Shown: positions 35,049 through 44,123 of the stretch, piece by piece
Numbering within the stretch: position 1 is the first letter of the stretch
Layout of the letters: every line of letters begins with the position of its first letter
Assembly: GCA_903876735.1 (NCBI GenBank)
Contig: CAIRAW010000043.1
Coordinates: forward strand, 1-64,000
DNA from: an uncultured beta proteobacterium
GTDB taxonomy: Bacteria > Pseudomonadota > Gammaproteobacteria > Burkholderiales > Burkholderiaceae_C
Reading direction: 5' to 3'
Length of the DNA: 64,000 nt
Notes under the pieces: generated by a model
The model's input: only the letters and a program-made list of their open reading frames with translations
Told to the model about the DNA's origin: nothing
Databases searched by the model: none
Program-made: the position numbers and the translations under genes

Positions 35049-35693
35049 ATGACGTCGGCAAGCAAGACTAGAAAGCGCTCGGAAACACCGCGCCTGAACC
35101 GCGAGGACTGGCTCGACGCCGCCTTCAAGGCCGTGGTCGATGGTGGCTTCGACAAGGTGCGCGTGCTGCTGATCGCCGATGCGCTGGGCGTGACACGCGG
35201 GAGTTTTTACTGGCATTTCACTGATCACGCGGAACTGGTTTTCGCCCTGCTGGCGCGCTGGAAGAACCGCGAGATCGAGATTGACCAGATTCTGAAATCA
35301 CAGTCCACGGCCGACCCGCAAGCCGATCTGCTGCGCCTGCTCGATGCGGCTCTGGCGCATGGCGGCGCCGACCTGGAAAACATCCGCTTCGAGTTGGCCT
35401 TGCGCGGCCTGGGACGGCGCGACCCGGTCGTTGCCACGATGCTGGTCGAGGTTGATGAAATGCGCATGAGCCTGTTTGCGTACAAGTTTGAGCGACTGAC
35501 GGGCGATGCCAAAGCGGCGCTGGAACTCGCAGCGCTGTTCTACCTGGCGATTGTCGGCAGCCACCAGGCCTTGAGCCGACCGGTGAGCCCGCCGCAGGTC
35601 AAGGAATTCTTGAAAGACATCATCGCCAACTACCTGATCCACCGGCAAACGCCGCCGCCCGCCAAAGCCAAGGCCTATCCAAAGGCAAAGTGA
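35049..35693 (+). CDS. TetR-family transcriptional regulator
   Basis: 214 residues. N-terminal HTH at about 20-65 (FKAVVDGGFDKVRVLLIADA then LGVTRGSFYWHF, the TetR recognition helix), and a helical ligand domain rich in acidic/leucine patterns (LLRLLDAALAHGGADLENIR). Lysine-rich tail. The only plus-strand gene in a 22-kb minus-strand catabolic block; it probably controls the divergent outer-membrane protein/sulfatase operon and perhaps the acyl-CoA operon it faces. Its 3' end overlaps the acyl-CoA dehydrogenase gene by 19 nt. Confidence 0.85.
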   Translation: MTSASKTRKRSETPRLNREDWLDAAFKAVVDGGFDKVRVLLIADALGVTRGSFYWHFTDHAELVFALLARWKNREIEIDQILKSQSTADPQADLLRLLDAALAHGGADLENIRFELALRGLGRRDPVVATMLVEVDEMRMSLFAYKFERLTGDAKAALELAALFYLAIVGSHQALSRPVSPPQVKEFLKDIIANYLIHRQTPPPAKAKAYPKAK

Positions 35694-37498
35694 TCCTTGT
35701 CGATTTGCATAACCGAGCGCGTCGGCGCCAAAGCACCCTTGCGGTGGCCATCGGCACGCGGCAGCAGGCGCTCAAAATAGAACTCTGCCGTTTGCAACTT
35801 GGCGCGGTAGAAGGTCGGTTCTTCAGCACCTTTCCCACTGTCCAACGAGGCAGCGGCACGTGATGCCTGCAAAGCCCAGAAGTAGGCCATCATCACGTAG
35901 CCCGAGTACATCAGGTAATCCACGCTGGCCGAACCCACCAGTTCGCGGTCTTTGACTGCGCGCAGCATGATGCGCGTCGTCAGGACGTTCCATTGCAGCG
36001 CACGTTTTGCCAGCGAGCGTGCCATGCGGCCCACAGGCCCGCGGCTCAGAAGATGCGGTCTTGAGAACTGCCACATCGTTGCCGTGAAGTCGCGCACGCA
36101 GCCACCCCGGCTGCCCAGCAGCACCTTGCGACCCAGCAGGTCGAGCGCCTGGATGCCGGTTGTTCCTTCGTACAAGGTCGAGATGCGGGCATCGCGTGCA
36201 ATCTGCTCCATGCCGTGTTCGCGGATGTAGCCGTGGCCACCGAAAACCTGCACCCCGAGGTTGGCCGCTTCGAGCCCCATTTCGGTCAGAAAGCCTTTGA
36301 GAATCGGCGTGTAAAAACCCAGCTCGCCATCGAGCCGCTTGTACTCGGCATCCCGGCCGTCGGTCACCGCATTGAACATCTTGTCGGCCAGTTGCGCCAC
36401 GCTGTAAATCATGGCACGGCCACCTTCGGCGATGGCTTTCTGCGTCAGCAACATGCGACGTACGTCGGGGTGCCAGATCAGGGCATCGGCCACCTGGTCG
36501 GCGTCCTTTTTGCCGGAGAGCGCGCGCATCGAGCGCCGCTCGCGCGCGTAAGGCAGAGCGCCCTGAAAAGATGCCTCGGCGTGGCAGATACCCTGGATCG
36601 CGGTGCCGATGCGCGCCGTGTTCATGAAGGTGAACATGGCTTCCAGGCCCTTGTTGGGCTCGCCGATCAGGTAGCCGATTGCTGCGTCAAAGTTGAGCAC
36701 GGCGGTGGCCGAGCCGCGTATGCCCATCTTGTGTTCGAGGGCGCCACAAACCACGCCATTGCGCGCGCCGAGTTCGCCCTTGTCATCGACCAGAACCTTG
36801 GGCACGATGAAAAGTGAAATGCCGCGCGTGCCGGCCGGTGCGCCGGGCAGGCGCGCCAGCACGATGTGGATGATGTTGTCGGTCAGGTCGTGCTCGCCTG
36901 AGGAGATGAAAATCTTGGTTCCGGCAATCTGGTAACTGCCGTCGGCCAGCGGCTCGGCGCGGGTCTTGACCTGCGCCAGATCGGTGCCGCACTGGGCCTC
37001 GGTCAGGCACATGGTGCCGGCCCACGTTCCCGCCACCAGATCGGGCAGGTACTGCTTTTTTTGCGCTTCGGTGCCGTACTGGAGGATGGTGTTGATGCAA
37101 CCGACGCTCAGCCCCGGGTACATGTTGAAAGACCAGTTGGCGCTGCCCATCATTTCAGACTTGAAAACATTGACCGACATCGGCAGGCCCTGGCCGCCGT
37201 ACTCTGGCGGAAACGACAAACCCTGCCAACCACCGGCCACAAACTGCGCGTAAGCAGCCTTGAAGCCCGCCGGCGTCGTCACCGCGCCATCGCGGATTTG
37301 ACAGCCTTCCTGATCGCCCGACAGGTTCAGGGGCGCCAGCACTTCCTCACAGAGTGTGGCCGCACCCTGAAGAATGGCGTCAAGCGTGTCGGGCGTGGCG
37401 TCGGCGCCATTGCTGAGACGGGCGTAATGCGCCGGGTAGTCCAGCACCTCGTTCATCAAAAAGCGCATGTCGCGCAACGGGGCTTTGTAGTTCGGCAT
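35675..37498 (-). CDS. acyl-CoA dehydrogenase, FadE5-like (about 600 aa type)
   Basis: 607-residue FAD-dependent acyl-CoA dehydrogenase with the long C-terminal extension of the FadE5/DmdC group. Seen: MCLTEAQCGTDLAQVKTRAE (FAD/substrate region), KIFISSGEHDLTDNIIHIVL, KMGIRGSATAVLNFD, and QVFGGHGYIREHGMEQIARD (flavin-binding region) with YEGTTGIQALDLLGRK after it. Catalyses the first beta-oxidation step. Starts 2 nt after the thiolase stop, so they are translated as a unit. Confidence 0.88.
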   Translation of the reverse strand: MPNYKAPLRDMRFLMNEVLDYPAHYARLSNGADATPDTLDAILQGAATLCEEVLAPLNLSGDQEGCQIRDGAVTTPAGFKAAYAQFVAGGWQGLSFPPEYGGQGLPMSVNVFKSEMMGSANWSFNMYPGLSVGCINTILQYGTEAQKKQYLPDLVAGTWAGTMCLTEAQCGTDLAQVKTRAEPLADGSYQIAGTKIFISSGEHDLTDNIIHIVLARLPGAPAGTRGISLFIVPKVLVDDKGELGARNGVVCGALEHKMGIRGSATAVLNFDAAIGYLIGEPNKGLEAMFTFMNTARIGTAIQGICHAEASFQGALPYARERRSMRALSGKKDADQVADALIWHPDVRRMLLTQKAIAEGGRAMIYSVAQLADKMFNAVTDGRDAEYKRLDGELGFYTPILKGFLTEMGLEAANLGVQVFGGHGYIREHGMEQIARDARISTLYEGTTGIQALDLLGRKVLLGSRGGCVRDFTATMWQFSRPHLLSRGPVGRMARSLAKRALQWNVLTTRIMLRAVKDRELVGSASVDYLMYSGYVMMAYFWALQASRAAASLDSGKGAEEPTFYRAKLQTAEFYFERLLPRADGHRKGALAPTRSVMQIDKDHFAFG

Positions 37499-37500
37499 GC

Positions 37501-38793
37501 TTAGCGCTCCACAATCGCCACCACGCCCTGGCCACCGGCGGCGCAGATGGAGATCAGGCCTCGGCCCGATCCCTTTTGCGCAAGCAGTTTGGCCAGCGTG
37601 GCAATCAGACGGCCGCCGGTTGCAGCAAAGGGATGGCCAGCGGCCAGTGAGCTGCCGTTGACGTTGAGTTTGTCAAGGTCGATGGCACCCAGAGGCTGCG
37701 CCAGGCCGAGGCGCTCGCCGCAATAGGTCGGGTCTTCCCAGGCCTTGAGCGTGCACAGAACCTGCGCAGCAAAGGCTTCGTGAATTTCGTAGAAATCAAA
37801 ATCCTGCAGCGTCAAGCCGGCGCGCTGCAACATGCGCGGCACGGCGTAGGCCGGTGCCATCAGCAGACCCTCCTTTTTGTCAAAGAAATCGACCGCCGCA
37901 ACTTCGCTCCAGCTGAGGTAAGCCAGCACCGGCAGCTGGCGCGCGCGCGCCCAGTCCTCGCTGGCCAGCAGCACAGCCGATGCGCCATCGGTCAGCGGCG
38001 TCGAGTTGCCGGCGGTCAACGTGCCCTGCTCCGGCGCAACTTTTCTGTCGAATGCGGGTTTGAGGGCGCGCAGCTTTTCCATGCTCAGTTCCGCGCGCAG
38101 GTTGTTGTCGCGGGTCACCCCCTTGAAGCTCGTCATCAGGTCGGTGAAGAAGCCCTCGTCATAGGCGCGCGCAAGGTTCTGATGGCTTTTGAGCGCCAGC
38201 GCATCCTGCGCCTCGCGGCTGATGCCCCACTCGCGCGCCATCAGTTCGGCGTGCTCGCCCATCGAGTAGCCGGTACGCGGCTCGCCATTGCGCGGCAAGG
38301 CCGGACGGAACAACATGCCCGGGCGCAGACGCGAGAGCGCCGCCAGACGTTGGCCGGTGCTGCGCGCGCGGCTGGCGTCGAGCAGGATGCGGCGCATCTT
38401 CTCGTTGAGTCCGATCGGCGCGTCCGATGTGGTGTCGACACCACCGGCGATGCCGCACTCGATCTGGCCCAGCGCGATCTTGTTGGCCACAACGATCGCC
38501 GCCTCCAGCCCCGTGCCGCAGGCCTGCTGCAGATCGAAGGCCGGCGTCTCGCGCGAGAGCGTGGTCGAGAGCACGCTCTCGCGCACCAGATTGAAATCGC
38601 GCGAATGCTTCATCACAGCACCAGCCGCCACATCGCCCAGGCGCTCGCCATGCAGATTGAAGCGGTCCACCAGGCCCTGCAGCGTGGCGGTCAGCATCTC
38701 GTGGTTGCTGGCGTGGGAATAGACCGTGTTGGAGCGCGCAAAGGGGATGCGGTTGCCACCGATGATGGCGACGCGGCGAATGGTGGTGTTCAT
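37501..38793 (-). CDS. acetyl-CoA acyltransferase (thiolase), FadA2/FadI-like
   Basis: 430-residue thiolase. Nucleophile cysteine in LQQACGTGLEAAIV (about residue 95). The catalytic histidine regions are EIHEAFAAQVL and NGSSLAAGHPFAATGGR, and the C-terminal cysteine/glycine loop is SICAAGGQG. Performs the final thiolytic step of beta-oxidation. ATG 38793 starts MNTTIRRVAIIGGNRIPF; a further in-frame ATG 18 nt upstream is possible. Lies between the MaoC and acyl-CoA dehydrogenase genes. Confidence 0.88.
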   Translation of the reverse strand: MNTTIRRVAIIGGNRIPFARSNTVYSHASNHEMLTATLQGLVDRFNLHGERLGDVAAGAVMKHSRDFNLVRESVLSTTLSRETPAFDLQQACGTGLEAAIVVANKIALGQIECGIAGGVDTTSDAPIGLNEKMRRILLDASRARSTGQRLAALSRLRPGMLFRPALPRNGEPRTGYSMGEHAELMAREWGISREAQDALALKSHQNLARAYDEGFFTDLMTSFKGVTRDNNLRAELSMEKLRALKPAFDRKVAPEQGTLTAGNSTPLTDGASAVLLASEDWARARQLPVLAYLSWSEVAAVDFFDKKEGLLMAPAYAVPRMLQRAGLTLQDFDFYEIHEAFAAQVLCTLKAWEDPTYCGERLGLAQPLGAIDLDKLNVNGSSLAAGHPFAATGGRLIATLAKLLAQKGSGRGLISICAAGGQGVVAIVER

Positions 38794-38839
38794 GGTGTGA
38801 CTTGCAATCAATTGTTGAATCGGCGGTGCTGCATACCGC

Positions 38840-39718
38840 CTACCGGTAAGCCAGCAAGCCGCGCAGATGCAGCTTGTCGCCTTTGGCGTTGCGTACTTCG
38901 AACAGGGCTGCCCGCTGCAGCGAGCCCTTGATCTCGCGGGTGTTCCACAGCGTTGCGCGCGCCGGTAGAAACAAGGGCGTCTTGAATTCCACCGTGAGTT
39001 CGGCCTGCGTCAGCGCCTCGCGCGGCAGCAGCGCCGCCAGTGCGCGCGCCTGCGTCCACAGACCATGCGCGATGGCGCGACGGAACCCGAACAGGCGCGC
39101 CGACAGCGCAGACAAATGGATCGGATTCATATCGTCCGAGACCCCTCCGTAGCGCCGCCCGATGTTGGCCGGCGCCAGAAAATCGGCCTGGTGCGAAAGC
39201 GGCAGGTCCTGCGTCAGGCTGCTGGCATACGCCGGTCCTGCGGGCGCCTTGACGCCAATGCGCAACAGGGTTTGCGTGGCTTCCCACACCAGTTCCTCTG
39301 CGCGCAGGATACGCAGATCGAGTTCGAAAATCTGGCCCTTTTCATGCGCAAGCAGGCGCCCGGTTTGAACCTCCACACGCAGACTGTCACCCGCGTTCAG
39401 ACGCTGGTGCTGCACGATCCGGTTCGCCAGATGCACGGTGCCCATGGCGGGCCAGGGACAGTCGCCGGAGGCAAAAAACGCCATCAGCAGCGGGAACGTC
39501 AGCATCTGCGGGTAGCTCAGCGGTACACCCTGCGCTGCGTGGAAGCCGCAGATCTGCGCGTAGCGCGCGATCTGCGCAACGTCCAGCACCACTTGCGGAC
39601 GCACCAGCGTCACTTCGGGTAGCGCGTCGACCGCCGTCGCTTGCTTGCGACTCGCCAGCAAGACCCCCAGAAAGCTGGCAGCAGCGCTTGGGGGCTGGTT
39701 GATTTCTATCGTTTTCAT
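38840..39718 (-). CDS. MaoC-like (R)-specific enoyl-CoA hydratase, HtdX-like
   Basis: 292-residue double-hotdog hydratase. The catalytic hydratase-2 motif is GGVSDDMNPIHLSALSARLF (Asp/His) followed by RRAIAHGLW in the C-terminal half; the N-terminal half is the degenerate hotdog. This size fits HtdX/HtdY-type dehydratases. Starts 6 nt after the FabG-like gene. It should interconvert trans-2-enoyl-CoA and (R)-3-hydroxyacyl-CoA, matching the reductase next to it. Confidence 0.85.
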   Translation of the reverse strand: MKTIEINQPPSAAASFLGVLLASRKQATAVDALPEVTLVRPQVVLDVAQIARYAQICGFHAAQGVPLSYPQMLTFPLLMAFFASGDCPWPAMGTVHLANRIVQHQRLNAGDSLRVEVQTGRLLAHEKGQIFELDLRILRAEELVWEATQTLLRIGVKAPAGPAYASSLTQDLPLSHQADFLAPANIGRRYGGVSDDMNPIHLSALSARLFGFRRAIAHGLWTQARALAALLPREALTQAELTVEFKTPLFLPARATLWNTREIKGSLQRAALFEVRNAKGDKLHLRGLLAYR

Positions 39719-39724
39719 CGGGCT

Positions 39725-41134
39725 TCAGGCGCCAATCAGGCTCTGGCCGCAGACGCGCACCAAATTGCCGGTGAGTCCGCTGGAGGCCGGGCTGGCAAAC
39801 CAGGCGATGGCTTCGGCCACATCCTGCGGCAAGCCGCCCTGGCTCATGGCATTCATGCGCCGTCCCGCTTCGCGTATCGCAAAGGGGATCGCCGCCGTCA
39901 TCTGCGTTTCGATAAAGCCCGGCGCTACCGCGTTGATGGTGATACCGTGCGCCGCAAGAACGGGGGCCATGCTTTGCACCATGCCGACGACGCCAGCCTT
40001 GGACAGCGCGTAGTTGGTCTGCCCCAGATTGCCGGCAATGCCCGAGATCGAGGAGACGCAAACAATGCGCCCGCCGCGCTTGATGGCACCCGCTGCGATC
40101 AGCGCGTCGTTGATGCGTTCCTGCGCCGACAGATTGACATCGACCACCATTTGCCAGAAGTGTTCTTTCATGTTCGCAATGGTCTTGTCGCGCGTGATGC
40201 CGGCGTTGTGCACCACGACGTCCCAGCCGCCCTGCGCCAAGGCGGCGTCTACCAGTTGCTGCGGCGCATCCGCTGCCACGATGTCCAGCGCCAGTGCCGT
40301 GCCGCCGACTTTTGCCGCGATCTCGTCGAGCCCGGCCTGCGCCTGCGGCACATCGAGACAAATGACGGTAGCGCCCTCGCGCGAGAGCACTTCGGCAATC
40401 GAGGCGCCAATGCCGCGCGAGGCCCCGGTCACCAGAATCTTCTTGCCCGCCAGCGGCTGCGTCCAATCGGCCGGCAGGGTGCGCGGACCCACCGCCTGCC
40501 CAATCCGGATCACCTGGGCCGAGACATAGGCCGAGCGCGGCGACAGCAAAAAGCGCAGCGTCGACTCCATCTGGTCTTCAGCGCCCTCGGCCACATAGAC
40601 CAGTTGCACCGTGATCGCTTTTTTCAGCTCCTTGGCCAGCGAGCGGCTCAGGCCTTCGAGCGCACGCTGCAGCGTGGCCTTGCGCGGCGTCTTGCAGTCT
40701 TGCGGCGGACGCCCGATGATGACGACGCGACCACAGGGCAGGATGGAACGCGCCGTGTCGTGAAAGAACTGGTACAGCGCGCCGGACTGGCTGCTGTCAT
40801 CCATGCCGCTGGCATCGAACACCAAGGCCTTGAGCTTTTCACCGGGCTGGCCCTCCAGGCCCCAGCGACCCGTCAGCAGGCCCGCTGCGTTGGCCACCGG
40901 CGTCCACTGCGGCAGTTGCGCGTGCGCCAGGGTTTGCGCATCCATTGACTTCAGCACCGCAGCCAGTGCCGGCAACAGTTGCGGCTCGCCGCCGCCACCG
41001 AGCAGCACCGTGCCCTTGATCGGGCTCTGACCCGTTTCGAAGCGCTCCAGCACGCTGGGCTTGGGCAGGCCCAGTGCCTGGGTCAGCTTCGCGCCCAGGG
41101 GGGAATTGGCAAAGTTGAGGTAAGAGTCGGTCAT
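39725..41134 (-). CDS. high-molecular-weight 3-oxoacyl-(ACP/CoA) reductase, FabG4-like
   Basis: 469 residues: an N-terminal flavodoxin-like non-catalytic half (about 1-215) and a C-terminal SDR half with ILVTGASRGIGASIAEVLSR, VVHNAGITRDKTIANM, catalytic VSSISGIAGNLGQTNYALSK (S-Y-K) and APGFIETQMTAAIP. This two-part architecture defines the FabG4 type, NADH-dependent reductases acting on acyl-CoA. The usual FabG is only about 245 aa. Upstream of maoC, with which it should form a functional pair. Confidence 0.88.
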   Translation of the reverse strand: MTDSYLNFANSPLGAKLTQALGLPKPSVLERFETGQSPIKGTVLLGGGGEPQLLPALAAVLKSMDAQTLAHAQLPQWTPVANAAGLLTGRWGLEGQPGEKLKALVFDASGMDDSSQSGALYQFFHDTARSILPCGRVVIIGRPPQDCKTPRKATLQRALEGLSRSLAKELKKAITVQLVYVAEGAEDQMESTLRFLLSPRSAYVSAQVIRIGQAVGPRTLPADWTQPLAGKKILVTGASRGIGASIAEVLSREGATVICLDVPQAQAGLDEIAAKVGGTALALDIVAADAPQQLVDAALAQGGWDVVVHNAGITRDKTIANMKEHFWQMVVDVNLSAQERINDALIAAGAIKRGGRIVCVSSISGIAGNLGQTNYALSKAGVVGMVQSMAPVLAAHGITINAVAPGFIETQMTAAIPFAIREAGRRMNAMSQGGLPQDVAEAIAWFASPASSGLTGNLVRVCGQSLIGA

Positions 41135-41179
41135 GCTTGGCTTTCTTTCAGCAAGTGCGCTGCATTGAATAGTAGTGTT

Positions 41180-41653
41180 TTACTCGACACGGACCCAAGT
41201 CAAGCTGCGGCCCAGCATCGGCGTGCCCAGATAACCGCGCACCTCCAGCCTTCGGCCGCCATCCACCGGCGTCAATCGCACCGAGAAAATTTTGCCATTG
41301 TGCGGGTCGATGATCTCGCCGCCGTCCCACACGGCCGGGTCACCGCGGCTTTGACGCACAGCGCGCACGACCGTCATGCCGACGATCGGCTTGTCGCGCA
41401 ACTCGTCCTTGCAGCGCGAACACAGTTCATCGGGCTTGAACGCCGGGTCCAGCAGTTTCTCGACCCGGCCGCTGAGAACACCGTTTGTTTCCGTGACACG
41501 AACCAGCGAGCGCGCGACCTGGCTCTCTTCATGAAAGGTCTTCCACAGGCCCAGCGGCGTCAGTTGCGCCTGGGCCAGGCTCGCGCACAGCGCCCACGGT
41601 GCGAGCGTGGCCAGCAGCCGGGATGCGAGACGGGTCCAAGTGCTCCGTGGCAT
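41180..41653 (-). CDS. exported DUF2147-family protein
   Basis: 157 residues. An N-terminal signal peptide (about 1-30, ending LAQAQ) precedes a small beta-rich domain starting TPLGLWKTFHEESQVARSLV, with CSRCKDELRDKPIVGM (paired cysteines) and GEIIDPHNGKIFSVRL, the hallmark of DUF2147. ATG 41653 is preferred over an in-frame TTG at 41668 that would overlap the upstream gene. Periplasmic, function unknown; such proteins often accompany lipid or aromatic catabolism genes. Confidence 0.8.
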   Translation of the reverse strand: MPRSTWTRLASRLLATLAPWALCASLAQAQLTPLGLWKTFHEESQVARSLVRVTETNGVLSGRVEKLLDPAFKPDELCSRCKDELRDKPIVGMTVVRAVRQSRGDPAVWDGGEIIDPHNGKIFSVRLTPVDGGRRLEVRGYLGTPMLGRSLTWVRVE

Positions 41654-41660
41654 GGCCGGA

Positions 41661-43013
41661 TCAATCAAGGCGCTCGACGCCCGGCATGCCCCAGGCGCCG
41701 CTCAAAGCAGCGGGCTTGGGCCAGTAAAGCCGGGCGTTGAGCAGAAAGGGTTCGCCCGCTCGCACCGGCAGCCAGTTCTTGAGTTGCTCACCGGCTGGCG
41801 GCGTCGCCTGCACCAGCAGATCGAGCGAGCCGTCGGCGTTGAACGTCAGCGCATCGCGGTCTCCCAAGGCGTAACGCTGCAGCGGGTTGTCGATGAAAAA
41901 GTCCTGCGCGTTGTACGCCGTCACCGACCAGAAAGCGTTCACCGGCGGCAGTTCAGCGGCCTTGAAGCGCAGGCGATAACGGTGGCTGCCATCGAGCGCA
42001 CGGCCATCCTGATCGACGCGCGTATTGGGGTAGGTCGCGTCGGCCGCAAGATTGGCGCCCAAGCCCACCATGGCGACCGCAGCGCGCGTGCCGTAGTCGG
42101 TACCGTAGTTGCCCAGATGGGCCGGCGGCGCGGACCAGCCGTGCAGCAGCTCGCGCGGATTTTTCAGCTCTCGCGCGACGCGCCAATCGGCGATCCAGCG
42201 CCCCAGGCTGACACTCCATTGGTCCAGCACATTCCAGTGCGGCGGCTGCCCCGGTGTGATGCCAATGCGCGCAAGTTTGGCCTGCATCGGCGCGTCGGCT
42301 GTGGCGCTCGGATTCTCGACCAGCAAGCCGGCCAGTCGCTCAAAGAATTCGGTTGCCGCCATGGCCTGCATCTGCAGAATCGGGGGCGCTGGCTGCTGTA
42401 TCGCGCGCTGCCAGGCCGGTTGCGCGTCGTCGCGGCCAGCCTGCCACGCAGCCAGTGAGCGCAGCGTCAAACCATCCTGCAAGGCATGCACCAGCGGGTA
42501 ATCCGCCACACCATTGGTTTGCGTGCGCCCGATCAGCCAGACGATGCGAGTCGGCGCGCGCAACAGCGTCAAGCCCGCCGGAGCAAGGCCCTGCCAGTAC
42601 GGCCCCGCCAGCAGGAACTTGCCACCCGCCGTGCCGGTGCTGCGGCTGCCGGGCGCGGCGAAGACGTTGGTCCAGGCGTCCATGAAGGGCATCACTTCAA
42701 AGCGCTGGTCGTTGGCCGGCATCTCGAACACCCACGGCCCCTGGCCCATGTCGATGAAGGCGCTGGTGTAGAGCGTGTCCACATTGGGCCGCACCACTTC
42801 CCGAAAGCTGGCGTCGGGAAAACGGCGCACGCGGTGCAACTGGTTTGGCGGGCCCAGCGTCTGCGCGGAATTGGCTCGCGTCAGGTCCATCATGACCAGG
42901 GGATAGCCGAAGACATAGGCCTCGGCGCCGAGCCTGATCTGCTCGGCCTTGAGGTACAGCACAGCCACCAGGCCGGCAAGCGCCATCAGTACGGCCAACA
43001 AAAACCGCTTCAT
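41661..43013 (-). CDS. DUF1254/DUF1214 exported protein
   Basis: 450 residues. An N-terminal signal-anchor (MKRFLLAVLMALAGLVAVLY) is followed by DUF1254 (AEAYVFGYPLVMMDLTRANS, REVVRPNVDTLYTSAFIDMG) and a C-terminal DUF1214 (VNAFWSVTAYNAQDFFIDNP, YALGDRDALTFNADGSLDLL). Biochemical function of the family is unclear; it is usually envelope-located and common in degraders of hydrophobic compounds. ATG 43013 overlaps the GST stop by 4 nt. Confidence 0.85.
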   Translation of the reverse strand: MKRFLLAVLMALAGLVAVLYLKAEQIRLGAEAYVFGYPLVMMDLTRANSAQTLGPPNQLHRVRRFPDASFREVVRPNVDTLYTSAFIDMGQGPWVFEMPANDQRFEVMPFMDAWTNVFAAPGSRSTGTAGGKFLLAGPYWQGLAPAGLTLLRAPTRIVWLIGRTQTNGVADYPLVHALQDGLTLRSLAAWQAGRDDAQPAWQRAIQQPAPPILQMQAMAATEFFERLAGLLVENPSATADAPMQAKLARIGITPGQPPHWNVLDQWSVSLGRWIADWRVARELKNPRELLHGWSAPPAHLGNYGTDYGTRAAVAMVGLGANLAADATYPNTRVDQDGRALDGSHRYRLRFKAAELPPVNAFWSVTAYNAQDFFIDNPLQRYALGDRDALTFNADGSLDLLVQATPPAGEQLKNWLPVRAGEPFLLNARLYWPKPAALSGAWGMPGVERLD

Positions 43014-44119
43014 GCGGGGATCTCGGGGCGTACGCGCAAGCCCTCGCGGCTCAGCCGTGGAATGTCGAGCGCCAGCAGCCGTTCACCACCGAGCGCGCGC
43101 AGCCAGTCCTGCACCTGGCGCTGGTCTTCAGGGTTCATCGCGCGGTAGACATCCAGCGTGCGCTGCGCCATCCACAGCGTGTAGGGCAAGGCGGCGCGCC
43201 GAAAGCGCCCCGCGCCCATGGGCACTTCGACGTCTTTGAGCACGCGCGCCAAGGCCTTGCCCGCCGGCAGATCGGCCAGCCTGGCCTTGAGCTGTTCATT
43301 GATGCCTTCGAGCAGCGGCAGGAATTCATCGAAGATGGCGCGCAGCACTGGCAGCAGCGTAGGCGCAATCTGGTCGTCTGCCAGCAACGCAGCGTCTGCA
43401 GCCAGCGGCACTGGATTGGCCATGCGATCAATCCAGGCGCGCAGGTGCACACGCCTGGCGATGAGTTCGCGCGCCGGCCAGGGGTCGCGCCCAAGATGGC
43501 CGTACATGGTGCCGACCAGCCCGAAGTCGGCCAGCGTCGGACGGCCACCCAGCAGAAAGGGGGCTTGCGCGAAATGCGCATCAAGCAGGTCGAGCAGGTG
43601 CGCGGTCCAGGCATCCATCACGGCGAACTGCTCTGGCCGAACACCGACCGAGGGCAGCATGCGGCGCAGTTTGGCCGCGATAAAGCGCACGGCGCGGCGC
43701 TGGATGAAGCCGGGCCAATGCGGCAGCAGCGCGCTGCCGGCGTCGTGCTCGAACAGCGCGTAGTTCTCCGGATACGACCAGCGCGTATGCATGGCAATTG
43801 GCACCCACCATTCGTCGCCCCAGGCTTCGATCAGGTAGGCGGCGAAGCGTTGCACCGGTGTCGCCGGAATGATGCTGGGCTCTGGATAACGCGCTTCGAT
43901 GTGGTCGATGATGACGCTCGAATCCTGAATCCACTCGCCCTGCGGCGTCACCATCACCGGCATCACGACGGCGCCGGTCTCGCGTTTGATGCGCTGCGTC
44001 AGCGTGTACAGGTTGACCGGTTGCAAAACAAAAGGCGCCTGCTTGTAACGCAGGTAGCACAAGACCTTGCCGGTGAAATACGACAGGTGCCAGCCATACA
44101 GCGTGTACTTGCTTTTCAT
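43010..44119 (-). CDS. glutathione S-transferase-family protein with extended C-terminus
   Basis: 369 residues. N-terminal thioredoxin-like domain: YTLYGWHLSYFTGKVLCYLR with a cis-proline VVMPVMVTPQGEWIQDSSVI (residues about 55-75) and IEARYPEPSIIP. Helical C-domain: FLLGGRPTLADFGLVGTMYG (about residue 180). The last 120 residues exceed the usual GST length (about 210-250). Together with the DsbA-type protein 10 kb away it hints at glutathione-dependent chemistry. Starts 4 nt after the SDR stop. Confidence 0.8.
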   Translation of the reverse strand: MKSKYTLYGWHLSYFTGKVLCYLRYKQAPFVLQPVNLYTLTQRIKRETGAVVMPVMVTPQGEWIQDSSVIIDHIEARYPEPSIIPATPVQRFAAYLIEAWGDEWWVPIAMHTRWSYPENYALFEHDAGSALLPHWPGFIQRRAVRFIAAKLRRMLPSVGVRPEQFAVMDAWTAHLLDLLDAHFAQAPFLLGGRPTLADFGLVGTMYGHLGRDPWPARELIARRVHLRAWIDRMANPVPLAADAALLADDQIAPTLLPVLRAIFDEFLPLLEGINEQLKARLADLPAGKALARVLKDVEVPMGAGRFRRAALPYTLWMAQRTLDVYRAMNPEDQRQVQDWLRALGGERLLALDIPRLSREGLRVRPEIPA

Positions 44120-44123
44120 GAAA

